The translations under genes were made by a program, and so were the position numbers. Below the pieces are notes generated by a model. It was given only the letters and a program-made list of their open reading frames with translations, was not told where the DNA came from and did no database searches. Source: Cytophagales bacterium (lineage in GTDB: Bacteria; Bacteroidota; Bacteroidia; Cytophagales; ES-bin-26). Taken from it: a DNA stretch of 13,908 bases. How positions within the stretch are numbered: the stretch's first letter is position 1; each line of letters starts with the position of its first letter. The stretch is from contig JACMKY010000093.1 of assembly GCA_014379925.1 (NCBI GenBank), positions 1 to 13,908 on the forward strand. The letters are read 5' to 3'. This document shows positions 1 to 7,030 of the stretch, piece after piece.

Positions 1-1032
1 CGGCAATTCCAGACGTATTCGGCCACCTTCACCGAACCCTGGCTGGGCGGGCGCCGGCCCAACGCCTTCTCGGTCAGCCTGAGCCACACCGTGCAAAATC
101 TTTTCGGTGGAATTTATGGAACGGGCCGTGACCGAGTGGGGGCTTTTAACATCAGCGGTCTTACCCTTAGTTTAGGCCGCCAGTTGCAGAAGCCCGACGA
201 CTTCTTCTCGTTGAGCAACTCGCTCTCCTATCAACGCTACGTACTCGAAAACTACGATGTGTTCCGCATAGGACTTGCTTCGGGCGTTTCCAACAGTATT
301 TCTTTCAACACCACCCTCTCCCGCAACAGCGTGGATAATCCCCAGTTTTCGCGCAGCGGCTCCTCCATCTCGCTCAGCGTTTCGCTTACCCCTCCTTTCT
401 CGTTGCTTCAATCGAACCGGAATTTTTCCGCCGAGTCGCCGGCGGAAAGGTATAAGTTTATCGAATACCACAAATGGATGTTCGATGCTACCTGGTACAC
501 GCCGTTGGTGGGCAAGCTGGTGTTGAGTACCCGTGCCCATTTGGGATTTTTGGGCAGTTACAATAAAAACCTGGTTAGTCCTTTCGAGCGTTTCGTGGTG
601 GGCGGTTCCGGTCTGACCGGGCAAGGCGGCTTTAACATCGCCCGCGACATCATCGGTCTGCGGGGCTACGCCGACAACTCCATCGGGCCGCAGGGCGCCA
701 ACCAGGGAAATGGCGGCGGCGCCACCGGAAGCGCCAGTGGTGGGGTTGCCTACGACAAGTTCGTGATGGAATTGCGCTATCCGATTTCACTCAATCCGTC
801 GGCAACCATCTTCGTGCTGGGCTTTGCGGAAGGCGGCAACAACTGGGGCAGCTTCCGGGAATACAATCCGCTCAACCTCTACCGTTCGGTGGGCGTGGGT
901 GCCCGGATTTTCATGCCGGCCTTCGGCCTCATCGGCATTGACTACGGCTACTGCTTCGACACCGTTCCCGGACAACCGGATGCGGGGGGCAAGGGACGCT
1001 TCCACTTCACCATCGGCCAGCAGTTCCGTTAG
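1..1032 (+). CDS. bamA: BamA outer-membrane assembly factor, C-terminal part (5' end outside window)
   Basis: The frame is open from base 1 and stops at 1030-1032, giving 343 residues of the C-terminal half. Seen: the segment TEPWLGG just inside the window (about codons 11-17), typical of the start of the BamA barrel in Bacteroidota; many alternating aromatic/polar beta-strand stretches; the conserved loop-6 RGY triplet (bases 661-669) in the context GLRGY; and a final strand ending FTIGQQFR. BamA folds and inserts beta-barrel proteins into the outer membrane; its POTRA domains would lie upstream. The GTG at 91 is not the real start, because homology continues to base 1. A Gly/Ala-rich stretch (about bases 700-745) follows RGY and looks like an extended surface loop. 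Two OmpH/Skp chaperone genes follow at 45 and 25 bp, the usual bamA-skp order. Family confidence is high. Confidence 0.93.
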   Translation, partial: RQFQTYSATFTEPWLGGRRPNAFSVSLSHTVQNLFGGIYGTGRDRVGAFNISGLTLSLGRQLQKPDDFFSLSNSLSYQRYVLENYDVFRIGLASGVSNSISFNTTLSRNSVDNPQFSRSGSSISLSVSLTPPFSLLQSNRNFSAESPAERYKFIEYHKWMFDATWYTPLVGKLVLSTRAHLGFLGSYNKNLVSPFERFVVGGSGLTGQGGFNIARDIIGLRGYADNSIGPQGANQGNGGGATGSASGGVAYDKFVMELRYPISLNPSATIFVLGFAEGGNNWGSFREYNPLNLYRSVGVGARIFMPAFGLIGIDYGYCFDTVPGQPDAGGKGRFHFTIGQQFR

Positions 1033-1077
1033 GAAGGAGCCGATGCCCGCGATTGTGCAACAACTTATGGACTCACT

Positions 1078-1653
1078 ATGATGAGAACGACCATTTTATT
1101 GCTAACTTTGGCCCTGATTTTGAGTCACGCTTCCGTGGCACAGAAGTTTGGCTACATCGACACGGATTTCATTCTGAGCAAAATGCCGGCCTATCCGAAG
1201 GCCCAAGCCGAACTGGATAAGTTTTCGGCCAAATCGCAGAAGGAGATTGAGGACCTCCACGCGGACGTGGACCGGCTGGAGAAAGCCTACCAGGCCGAGG
1301 AAATCCTCCTGACTGACGAGATGAAAAGGGAGCGGCGGAAAGCCGTCGAGGATAAAAAAAAAGAAGTTCAGGACAAACAGAACAAACTCTTTGGTTACGA
1401 AGGAGGAGAATTCCTCAAAAGGAAGGAACTGATAAAACCCATTCAGGACGAGATTTTCAAGGCGGTGGAAAAAGTAGCCCGCGCCAAGCAGTTGGCAGTC
1501 CTTTTTGACAAGGCCAGTGACATTACGATGATCTATACTGACCCCCGTCACGACTACACGGACTACGTGTTGGAAGAGCTAGGGTTGGGCGACAAGGAGG
1601 ATACTGGTAACAAGACCAATCCGGATACCAACGACAATCAAATCGACAAATAA
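1078..1653 (+). CDS. OmpH/Skp family periplasmic chaperone, copy 1
   Basis: 191 residues. An N-terminal signal peptide (hydrophobic residues about 5-17, cleavage likely after SVA at about 21) precedes the OmpH hallmark QKFGYIDTDFIL. A long charged coiled coil (about 40-130, rich in Lys/Glu) then forms the predicted Skp tentacles, and the protein ends with an Asp/Asn/Lys-rich tail. Skp-type proteins hold unfolded outer-membrane proteins in the periplasm and hand them to BamA, which matches the position 45 bp downstream of bamA. The start could be the ATG at 1078 or the adjacent ATG at 1081; the two differ by one residue. Probably co-transcribed with bamA and the second copy. The specific gene name (skp or ompH) is not assigned because there are two paralogues. 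Confidence 0.9.
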   Translation: MMRTTILLLTLALILSHASVAQKFGYIDTDFILSKMPAYPKAQAELDKFSAKSQKEIEDLHADVDRLEKAYQAEEILLTDEMKRERRKAVEDKKKEVQDKQNKLFGYEGGEFLKRKELIKPIQDEIFKAVEKVARAKQLAVLFDKASDITMIYTDPRHDYTDYVLEELGLGDKEDTGNKTNPDTNDNQIDK

Positions 1654-1678
1654 ACCCCTATAACCAGTATTTCGAATC

Positions 1679-2302
1679 ATGAAAAACAACCGCATCCTTG
1701 CTATTCTCTTCGTTTTGTTCGTGGGGGCTTCCGCCTCCGCGCAGACGATGCCCAAGTTCGGCTACACCAACGTAGACTATATACTGAGCCAGTTGCCCGA
1801 CAGCAAGCGGATCGAATCCGAACTGAAAACGCACCGGAGCCAACTGGAAACCACCTTGCAGAACAAGTACAAGGACTTTGAAGGCAAGGCGAAGGATTAC
1901 CAGACGAACGGAGCCAGCATGAGCGAAATAATCCGCAAGGACAAGGAAAAGGAGTTGCAGAATCTGCAATCCTCCATCCAGGAATTCGAGCGTAATTCGG
2001 AAGAGTCACTGCAGAAAAAACAGAAGACCCTGTTGGAACCCGTGTTGGAGAAGATTCAGAAAGCCATCAAGGAAGTGGCCAAGGAAAACGAATTTGCGTA
2101 CGTACTCAACTCCGACGCGGGCTACGGCACTACCCCCATTCTGTTGCACGCGCCCGAGTCTGACAACATTTCGGATCTGGTACTGAAGAAAATGGGCGTG
2201 ACGCCAACGGCCAAAACCGACGCCCCGACGAACCCTGCCACGCCGAACAACACCGCCGAAAAGGCTCCGGGCGCTAAAGCTGCTACCCCGAAGAAGAACT
2301 GA
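1679..2302 (+). CDS. OmpH/Skp family periplasmic chaperone, copy 2
   Basis: 207 residues. A signal peptide ends ASASAQ (about 17-22). The mature start PKFGYTNVDYIL parallels the KFGYIDTDFIL of the copy just upstream, so the two are tandem paralogues. A coiled-coil central part (about 45-145) is followed by the conserved C-terminal segment with YVLNSD (strand) and a leucine-rich helix, then an Ala/Thr/Pro/Lys-rich low-complexity tail (about 175-207). Expected role: periplasmic holdase for outer-membrane proteins delivered to BamA. It begins 25 bp after copy 1 and is followed by a strong terminator, so bamA-ompH-ompH probably ends here. The basic tail is absent from copy 1 and may mark a difference in partner or envelope attachment (inference). 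Confidence 0.9.
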   Translation: MKNNRILAILFVLFVGASASAQTMPKFGYTNVDYILSQLPDSKRIESELKTHRSQLETTLQNKYKDFEGKAKDYQTNGASMSEIIRKDKEKELQNLQSSIQEFERNSEESLQKKQKTLLEPVLEKIQKAIKEVAKENEFAYVLNSDAGYGTTPILLHAPESDNISDLVLKKMGVTPTAKTDAPTNPATPNNTAEKAPGAKAATPKKN

Positions 2303-2325
2303 TCGGGTACGAATGAAGGTGCGAA

Positions 2326-2362
2326 GGGACTTTCGGCGGGCGCCGGAAGTCCCTTTTATTTT
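2326..2362 (+). terminator. Rho-independent terminator after the ompH pair
   Basis: A 12-bp stem (2326-2337 pairing with 2342-2353, one G-T pair) with a four-base GGGC loop is followed directly by TTTTATTTT. It lies 23 bp after the stop of the second OmpH gene and would end the bamA-ompH-ompH transcript. Confidence 0.9.
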
Positions 2363-2456
2363 GAATCAACGCGGAGAACATTCCCCGGTCAATTCCGTTT
2401 TCAGGAAGAGGAAAGATTCTTTTCGAAGCCCGGTGGGAAATGATCCAGGAAGTCAA

Positions 2457-2464
2457 TATCTTTG
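2457..2464 (+). promoter_or_regulatory. Bacteroidota-type -7 box before the oxidase subunit III gene
   Basis: TATCTTTG matches the Bacteroidota -7 consensus TAnnTTTG exactly. It is 45 bp before the chosen ATG at 2510 and follows a terminator, so a promoter is expected here. No good TTTG -33 box is visible at the right distance, so this is only moderately supported. Confidence 0.45.
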
Positions 2465-2509
2465 GTAAGTGGGCTCCGGTAGAATTTGAAGGTCGTCATT
2501 ACATCCGCT

Positions 2510-3121
2510 ATGAACAAAACCAACTTAACCAACAAGCAAAATCCATTAACCAAACGACGGGAGCCTTTTCGGTTTATGTTGGGGCTGGGCATATTCGGCA
2601 GCGTGGTGTTTTTCTCACTGCTCACCCTGGTTTACGTTTCTCGCCGATCGGCTGCCAATTGGGTGAATTTCGAGCTGCCCACTGTATTTTGGTACAGCAC
2701 GTTGGTAATCCTGTTGAGTAGCGTTACTTTGCACCTTGCCAACCAGGCTTTCAAGCGGGAGCATTTTTTCACCTACCGCGTTCAGATGGGTACCACGCTC
2801 ACGTTGGGATTGGCGTTCATCACGATGCAACTCGCGGGCTGGGGGCAGTTGTTCAATCAAGGCATTACGCTCACTAAAAGCGTAGCGGGTGCCTTTGTAT
2901 ACCTGCTGTCCGGACTCCACATCCTGCACATTCTCGGCGGGTTGGTCTTTCTGGTGGTTATCTTTGCGGAGGCCCTCCGCCGGATCTCCTACGTGGATTC
3001 GTTCGTGTACAGTGTCAACCCGCCGAACCAGCTTCGGATTCGTCTGGTGACCACCTACTGGCACTTCGTGGACATTCTCTGGCTCTTCCTGTTTCTGTTC
3101 CTGTTGTATCAGCATTCGTAG
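2510..3121 (+). CDS. Heme-copper (cytochrome c) oxidase subunit III
   Basis: 203 residues from the ATG at 2510. An in-frame TTG at 2486 would add eight residues, but ATG is preferred. Five membrane helices are seen at about 22-44, 59-78, 93-111, 127-154 and 183-201, the short five-helix form of COX3. Family marks: HILHILGGL (about 137-145) in the fourth helix and YWHFVDILW (183-191) at the start of the last. The subunit binds and stabilises subunit I of an aa3/caa3-type terminal oxidase in the inner membrane. No subunit I, II or IV gene is in the window: upstream is the bamA operon with its terminator, downstream a convergent serS. It therefore stands alone and would have to partner with subunits encoded elsewhere. 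A coxC-type symbol is withheld because the oxidase class cannot be decided. Confidence 0.85.
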   Translation: MNKTNLTNKQNPLTKRREPFRFMLGLGIFGSVVFFSLLTLVYVSRRSAANWVNFELPTVFWYSTLVILLSSVTLHLANQAFKREHFFTYRVQMGTTLTLGLAFITMQLAGWGQLFNQGITLTKSVAGAFVYLLSGLHILHILGGLVFLVVIFAEALRRISYVDSFVYSVNPPNQLRIRLVTTYWHFVDILWLFLFLFLLYQHS

Positions 3122-3299
3122 CCAGCCATCAACTTTCCGCAGTCAGCCATCCGTTTTCACTTGCTGCTGGTGTACAACCCACGGCCGATAGTCCACGAAG
3201 AAAAGTAGGTGGTCAGTTCTTCGTTGGCAGACCCATCCATCAAGTACGGATGATTAAAACACCGGCGGTGTTGACCCCGGATAGTCAACGGGTGGCCGT

Positions 3300-4586
3300 T
3301 CAATCAATCTTTTCAAATCCGGCGTAGGGTTGCAAAATTTTGGGTAACAGGATGCCTTCTGAAGTCTGGTTGTTTTCCAGAATGGCTGCCAGAACACGGG
3401 GCAAAGCCAACGCGCTGCCGTTGAGGGTATGCAACAACTGGGTCTTGCCTTCTACCTTGTACCGCAACTTTAACCGGTTGGCCTGATACGTCTCGAAGTT
3501 GCTGATCGAGCTCACTTCCAGCCAGCGTTTCTGGGCGGCCGAATATACTTCCATATCGTAGGTAAGGGCGGCGGTAAAGCCCATGTCGCCGCCGCAAAGC
3601 CGCAACACGCGGTAGGGCAACTCCAACTTCCGCAACAGTCCCTGCACGTACTGGCTCATTTCCTCCAATACCGCGTAGGAATGCTCCGGCTGGCAAACCT
3701 GCACGATTTCCACCTTGTCGAACTGGTGAAGGCGGTTCAGGCCGCGCACGTGGGCACCCCACGATCCGGCTTCGCGTCGGAAACACGGGGTATAGCCTAC
3801 ATGCTTGACGGGCAGGTCCGCGCTCGCCAGGATTACGTCGCGGTAGAGGTTGGTGATGGGCACTTCGGCGGTAGGAATTAAAAAGAAGTCCTCTTCGGGA
3901 ATGTGGTACATCTGACCGTCCTTGTCGGGGAGTTGGCCGGTGCCGAAGCCCGAATCGCGGTTGATGACCAAGGGTGGTTGGATTTCCACGTAACCGGCCC
4001 GCTGGGCTTCGTCTAAAAAGAAGTTGACCAGGGCCCGTTGAATACGCGCGCCTTTGCCCTTGTAAACCGGGAATCCCGCGCCCGTGATTTTGGTACCCAG
4101 TTCGAAATCAACGATGGGTCCCGTTTTCCGGTCGTACTGTTTAACGAGGTCCCAGTGGGGCAGGGCCGTTTCGGGCAGGTCGGGGAGTGTTCCGTGCTGG
4201 AGCACCACCTCGTTCTCTTCAGCAGTACGGCCCGCCGGAACGCTCGCGTGGGGCAGGTTGGGCAAGGTCACCAACACGTCGTAGAGTGCCTTTTCAGTCG
4301 TCGCCAATTCCTCTCCCCATTCCCTGGCGCGCTGCTTCAGTTCCGCCGTTTCCCGCCGGGCACTTTCGGCGGCTTCCTGGTTGCCCTCTTTCATCCGCTG
4401 CCCGATTTCTTTTGACAAGGCATTGGAGCGGGCCTGCGTGGTGTCCAGGTCCAGTTGAAGCTGACGTCGCTTCCGGTCAAAAGCCAGTATTCGGTCGACG
4501 TCTTCTTCGGCAGTTAAAAAAAACCGGTGTTTCAGCCTTTGGATCACGGCTTCCCGGTGGTCGCGGAGGTAGTTGAGTTGAAGCAT
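3300..4586 (-). CDS. serS: Seryl-tRNA synthetase
   Basis: 428 residues, normal for the family. An N-terminal antiparallel coiled coil (about 1-110, Arg/Glu-rich, the arm that grips the long variable arm of tRNA-Ser) is followed by the class II catalytic domain. Seen: motif 1 region around 170-205 (GAGFPVYKGKGARIQRAL), TAEVPITN (239-246), motif 2 CFRREAGSWG and LNRLHQFDKVE (268-293), and motif 3 with NGSALALPR and AILENNQ (389-407). It charges tRNA-Ser (and tRNA-Sec where present) with serine in the cytoplasm. ATG at 4586 begins MLQLNYLRD, the expected start. It is convergent with the oxidase subunit gene and separated from ribH by about 180 bp, so it probably has its own promoter, though I could not pick one with confidence. 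Confidence 0.97.
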   Translation of the reverse strand: MLQLNYLRDHREAVIQRLKHRFFLTAEEDVDRILAFDRKRRQLQLDLDTTQARSNALSKEIGQRMKEGNQEAAESARRETAELKQRAREWGEELATTEKALYDVLVTLPNLPHASVPAGRTAEENEVVLQHGTLPDLPETALPHWDLVKQYDRKTGPIVDFELGTKITGAGFPVYKGKGARIQRALVNFFLDEAQRAGYVEIQPPLVINRDSGFGTGQLPDKDGQMYHIPEEDFFLIPTAEVPITNLYRDVILASADLPVKHVGYTPCFRREAGSWGAHVRGLNRLHQFDKVEIVQVCQPEHSYAVLEEMSQYVQGLLRKLELPYRVLRLCGGDMGFTAALTYDMEVYSAAQKRWLEVSSISNFETYQANRLKLRYKVEGKTQLLHTLNGSALALPRVLAAILENNQTSEGILLPKILQPYAGFEKID

Positions 4587-4767
4587 CGAAGAATGAAGAT
4601 GACAAGATCGGAGGAGAACCAGGGGGGCTTTCAGTAATCTCGGGGTTCAAAGAAGTTTATCCGCTCTTTTCGCGACTCGGGGTTGACGTGCCCCGCCGAA
4701 CGCTCCGGGTCCGGGTTGAAAAATCCTTGGTCAACCGCACCGAATAACCAACACCCGGTTTATCGCA

Positions 4768-5244
4768 TCAGAAACTGAGCATCTTGATGGCGGCCATGGC
4801 CGCTTCGTCGCCTTTGTTGCCGTGCTTGCCACCCGCCCGGTCAAGGGCCTGCTGTTGGGTATCGGGCGTGAGCACCCCGAAAATAACGGGTTTGTTGTAT
4901 TTCAGGGACACTTCCGTAAGGCCGGTGGCCACCGCCTGGCAAATGAAGTCGAAGTGACGGGTTTCGCCCTGAATCACGCAGCCCAAGCCGATAACGGCAT
5001 CCACGTCGCGGCGTTGGGCCATCCATTGCGCACCCAGGCTCAATTCGTAACTGCCCGGCACGTTCTTGCGGATCAGGTTCTCCGGCTGGACCCCGTGCGC
5101 CAGCAACGTGCGGACGGCGCCGTCATAAAGCGCTTCGGTCACCTGGGGATTCCATTCGGAAACGAGGAGGGCGAAAGTCTTGTCGCGGACGTCGGCCAAG
5201 CCTTCGGTAGAAAACTCGCTTAGGTTCTTGAGCGCAGTGGCCAT
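4768..5244 (-). CDS. ribH: 6,7-dimethyl-8-ribityllumazine synthase
   Basis: 158 residues, normal for the family. It condenses 5-amino-6-ribitylaminouracil with 3,4-dihydroxy-2-butanone 4-phosphate in the penultimate step of riboflavin synthesis, usually as a large shell or pentamer. Seen: SEWNPQVT (29-36, aromatic stacking position), PGSYEL (63-68, phosphate and ring binding), GCVIQGET (88-95), the catalytic His97 in RHFDF, and Arg136 in the AGGKHGNKGDEAA region. The ATG at 5244 (MATALKNLSE) was chosen over an in-frame start at 5286, because a -7 promoter box at 5263-5270 lies between them. It is downstream of the TPR gene on the same strand, a pairing common in Bacteroidota, but a terminator stands between the two genes. 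Confidence 0.96.
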   Translation of the reverse strand: MATALKNLSEFSTEGLADVRDKTFALLVSEWNPQVTEALYDGAVRTLLAHGVQPENLIRKNVPGSYELSLGAQWMAQRRDVDAVIGLGCVIQGETRHFDFICQAVATGLTEVSLKYNKPVIFGVLTPDTQQQALDRAGGKHGNKGDEAAMAAIKMLSF

Positions 5245-5262
5245 GGTGTTTGCGTGATTTGC

Positions 5263-5270
5263 CAAACCTA
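5263..5270 (-). promoter_or_regulatory. Probable -7 box of a ribH promoter
   Basis: On the minus strand this reads TAGGTTTG, an exact match to the Bacteroidota -7 consensus TAnnTTTG, 18 bp upstream of the ribH ATG. The T-tract of the terminator just upstream supplies a TTTTTTG, but its spacing (about 13 bp) is short for a -33 box, so the upstream element is weak. The site supports the 5244 start and gives ribH a message of its own with a very short leader. Confidence 0.5.
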
Positions 5271-5284
5271 TCCGTTCATCCAAC

Positions 5285-5314
5285 AAAAAAGGATAAAGCG
5301 ATTCGCTCTATCCT
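5285..5314 (-). terminator. Rho-independent terminator between the TPR gene and ribH
   Basis: Read on the minus strand, an 11-bp stem (one G-T pair, loop AAT) covers 5314-5290 and runs straight into TTTTTTG (5290-5284). It begins about 30 bp after the TPR gene stop, so most TPR transcripts should end before ribH. Confidence 0.85.
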
Positions 5315-5344
5315 CTTTCGGTCTAGCAGAAAGCAACGCTCGGA

Positions 5345-6070
5345 TCAGTTGCCCGCCAGACCTTCGGCCCGGGACTTGTATTTCCGGGCGTTGGGCGCTT
5401 CGGGCGAATCGAAGTACTTTTCAACGATTTCATCGTAGGTACCAATGGCAGCCGTATAGTTCTTGTCCGCTTCGTAGGCGATGGCCAGTTTCATCAGATA
5501 GGTAGGCGTGAAATGCTTGTTGGGTTTGTAATTGGCGGCTTTCTGGTAGTATTCAATTGCCTCTTTCACGGCTTTTTTCTCCAGGTAGGCATCTCCAATG
5601 AGGGCATACGCCCGCGCTTGCAGCAGCAAATCCGAAGAACTGAAATCTTTCAGACGTTGGATGGCATCGTCGAATTTACCGTCTTTCAAATAAGCTACCC
5701 CGGCGTAGAAGTTTGCCAGGTTGCCCGTTTTGGTAGCGCCGTATTCGCCGTCGGCCAGGGTAGTGAATCCGTCGTTGGTGCCGTCGCCCTGGAGGGCTTT
5801 CTGCAAGGAATCCGCTTCGAAGTAGTTGACCGCGGGAAACAAGTACGGCTGGGCGTCGTTGTCCTGGCTGTTGAGGTAAAACCGGTAGCCGACCAAAGCC
5901 GCGATGGCCGCCACCACCAGACCCAGGGCAATCAGGAGGGGATTCCGGTATCTAACCAAAAGCGAATCCTTGGCGGTCAATCGGTCCAACAGGGCATTGG
6001 GGTCTTCCAGCAACGGCGTGGTTTTGCGTTCCTTCACAACTGCGCCTTCCTTGATGATTTTCTTTGCCAT
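5345..6070 (-). CDS. Membrane-anchored tetratricopeptide repeat protein
   Basis: 241 residues from the ATG at 6070 (MAKKIIKEG). A TTG at 6082 would add four residues but leaves almost no leader after the promoter found here. A basic cytoplasmic N-terminus (1-42) precedes one membrane helix (about 44-66). The periplasmic part carries about three TPR-like helical pairs (roughly 116-149, 150-183, 188-222; for example ARAYALIGDAYLEKKAVKEA and a YLMKLAIAYEADKNYTAAI unit). This layout resembles YfgM/YbgF-like TPR proteins found next to ribH in many Bacteroidota; a scaffold or chaperone-helper role in the envelope is inference. No enzyme motif is seen. Confidence 0.85.
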   Translation of the reverse strand: MAKKIIKEGAVVKERKTTPLLEDPNALLDRLTAKDSLLVRYRNPLLIALGLVVAAIAALVGYRFYLNSQDNDAQPYLFPAVNYFEADSLQKALQGDGTNDGFTTLADGEYGATKTGNLANFYAGVAYLKDGKFDDAIQRLKDFSSSDLLLQARAYALIGDAYLEKKAVKEAIEYYQKAANYKPNKHFTPTYLMKLAIAYEADKNYTAAIGTYDEIVEKYFDSPEAPNARKYKSRAEGLAGN

Positions 6071-6093
6071 GGCTATCCGCAAAATTGGGAACG

Positions 6094-6123
6094 CAAAGGT
6101 AGCAAATCATCCGGAATTCAAAA
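6094..6123 (-). promoter_or_regulatory. Promoter of the TPR gene (Bacteroidota -33/-7 type)
   Basis: On the minus strand, TTTTG (6123-6119) is followed after 17 bp by TACCTTTG (6101-6094), an exact TAnnTTTG -7 box. The predicted transcript start near 6088 leaves about 18 nt before the ATG at 6070. It is the best-formed promoter in the window. Confidence 0.75.
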
Positions 6124-6344
6124 CGGGTTACGGAAGATTTTACTGGCACCGGTACCGAGGGTCTTTTCGCAGTCGCGGCGCCACTTACGGCGGACGGCTG
6201 GTTTCACGGGATTCGTATCTCTGAATGAAGGGCAATAACCCACCGGAACCAAGGCGCCGGGGAGGATTCACGCGGGCTTTCAACCAATTCATTCCGCGGG
6301 TGTGCCCATTGATGAAACACTTCTGCCAATTGAGGCAAGCCGCC
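6124..6344. other. Intergenic stretch without a recognisable gene
   Basis: The full gap between the divergent TPR gene and the lipoprotein gene spans 6071-6438. Apart from the promoter-like elements listed at its two ends, I see no gene here. Short open frames on both strands carry no recognisable protein pattern. It could hold decayed sequence, since the neighbouring region is rearranged. Confidence 0.5.
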
Positions 6345-6376
6345 TTTGGCTCGCCCCATCCAAGCCGCCACTTTTG
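6345..6376 (+). promoter_or_regulatory. Possible promoter of the small lipoprotein gene
   Basis: TTTG (6345-6348), then a 20-bp spacer, then CACTTTTG (6369-6376), one mismatch from TAnnTTTG. A short inverted repeat GACCGG/CCGGTC (6385-6402) lies in the predicted leader. Upstream of a GTG-started gene, this is plausible but not strong. Confidence 0.35.
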
Positions 6377-6438
6377 TACCACGAGACCGGCGGTAACCGG
6401 TCAAAAATCTTTCTCTTCACCCCAAATCTTCAATTACC

Positions 6439-6876
6439 GTGAAAACCTTGCATTCCCTTCGTCGCCCGGTGCTGCTGGCCCTGCTGGTAGCCGCCTCACT
6501 GACCGCCTGTAAAAAAGACAAAGAAACCGAGCCGGAACCGGACCTGGCTTCCCGGGCGGCGGGTCAGTACACTTTCTCCGAACTGGCATTCGGCGGCAAA
6601 ACCTACCCGGCCAGTAGCAGCAACCTCAAGGGTGGCGTGACTGTGACCCGCCAGACGGCCACCACGGTGGAACTGAAACTCAACGTCAACCAGAAGTCCG
6701 ACAACGAACCCTTTATGGATGGATCCGCGGGTGGGATCCTGCTCACCGACGTGGGCAACGGGGAATTTGATTTGAACAAAGACGGCGAAAAACTGGGCCG
6801 GGGCAGCAAGAACAAGCTGGTTCTCAATGGTGAAGACGACAACGACGTGCGTTTTACCATCACCTTTACCAAATAA
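6439..6876 (+). CDS. Small secreted lipoprotein of unknown function
   Basis: 145 residues from a GTG start. The signal sequence is clear: a basic start (KTLHSLRRP), a hydrophobic core (11-20) and lipobox LTAC with the lipidated Cys24, followed by a charged KKDKETEPEPD spacer. Acidic or lysine residues right after the Cys are typical of Bacteroidota lipoproteins, some of which reach the cell surface. The mature part (about 40-145) has short alternating beta-strand stretches (QYTFSELAF, VTVTRQ, TVELKLNV, VRFTITFTK) and resembles a small beta-sandwich or lipocalin-like fold; I cannot name the family. No acyl enzyme or binding motif is seen. A copy of part of pdhA begins right after its stop, so its own terminator may have been lost. 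Confidence 0.75.
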   Translation: MKTLHSLRRPVLLALLVAASLTACKKDKETEPEPDLASRAAGQYTFSELAFGGKTYPASSSNLKGGVTVTRQTATTVELKLNVNQKSDNEPFMDGSAGGILLTDVGNGEFDLNKDGEKLGRGSKNKLVLNGEDDNDVRFTITFTK

Positions 6877-6878
6877 GG

Positions 6879-6976
6879 CCCTTTGGCTGCAGGTACGGGA
6901 TTCCACGAAAGTAGGTCCTTCCCCGGCGCGGGCGCGTTCGGCGGCCCGCGCCACCACCTCGTGCACGGCTTCCACG
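6879..6976 (-). repeat. Displaced internal fragment of pdhA (partial duplicate)
   Basis: Bases 6907-6976 match 7693-7762 inside pdhA at 69 of 70 positions (single difference at 6956), in the same orientation and at a constant offset of 786. Ungapped similarity continues to about 6879 (eight more mismatches in 28 bases). It corresponds to pdhA residues about 242-274, the AVARAAERARAGEGPTF helix and the loop after it. The mismatches cluster at the end nearest the lipoprotein gene and nearly all change amino acids, as expected of non-functional DNA or a ragged junction. One end sits two bases past the lipoprotein stop, the other at the stop codon of the truncated toxin start. Confidence 0.93.
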
Positions 6977-7030
6977 CTAGGATTGCCGGACCAACTTTAC
7001 CAACGCGTTGGTGTCCATCAGACGGCTCAT
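6977..7030 (-). pseudogene. Truncated start of a PIN-domain (VapC-like) toxin gene
   Basis: A 17-codon frame begins with an ATG that overlaps the stop of the antitoxin-like gene in an ATGA overlap (7027-7030). It reads MSRLMDTNALVKLVRQS and then hits TAG (6977-6979). The DTNAL pattern a few residues from the start is the typical first strand of PIN-domain RNases, where the Asp is a metal ligand. The other acidic residues are missing, because the sequence turns into the pdhA fragment directly after the stop. The call rests on the short motif plus the coupled overlap with a small upstream gene, so it is suggestive, not proven. Confidence 0.5.

Noticed and set aside
3122..3299. Gap between the oxidase subunit gene and serS, inspected for a shared terminator
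   Set aside because: Only a weak 6-bp inverted repeat (GTTGAC...GTCAAC, 3270-3289) without a T-run; no clear element.
6385..6402. A hairpin GACCGG/CCGGTC before the lipoprotein gene, considered as a terminator or riboswitch
   Set aside because: The stem is only 6 bp with no matching ligand-binding core; A-rich rather than T-rich sequence follows on the + strand. It is at most a leader hairpin.
6225..6512. A short + strand frame upstream of the lipoprotein gene
   Set aside because: It overlaps the lipoprotein signal sequence in another frame, is Arg/Pro-rich, and shows no family pattern.
6496..6975. A minus-strand frame that begins in the pdhA fragment and runs antisense through the lipoprotein gene
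   Set aside because: Only its first ~22 residues resemble PdhA. The rest is the reverse of a gene with a clear lipobox, so the open frame is accidental.
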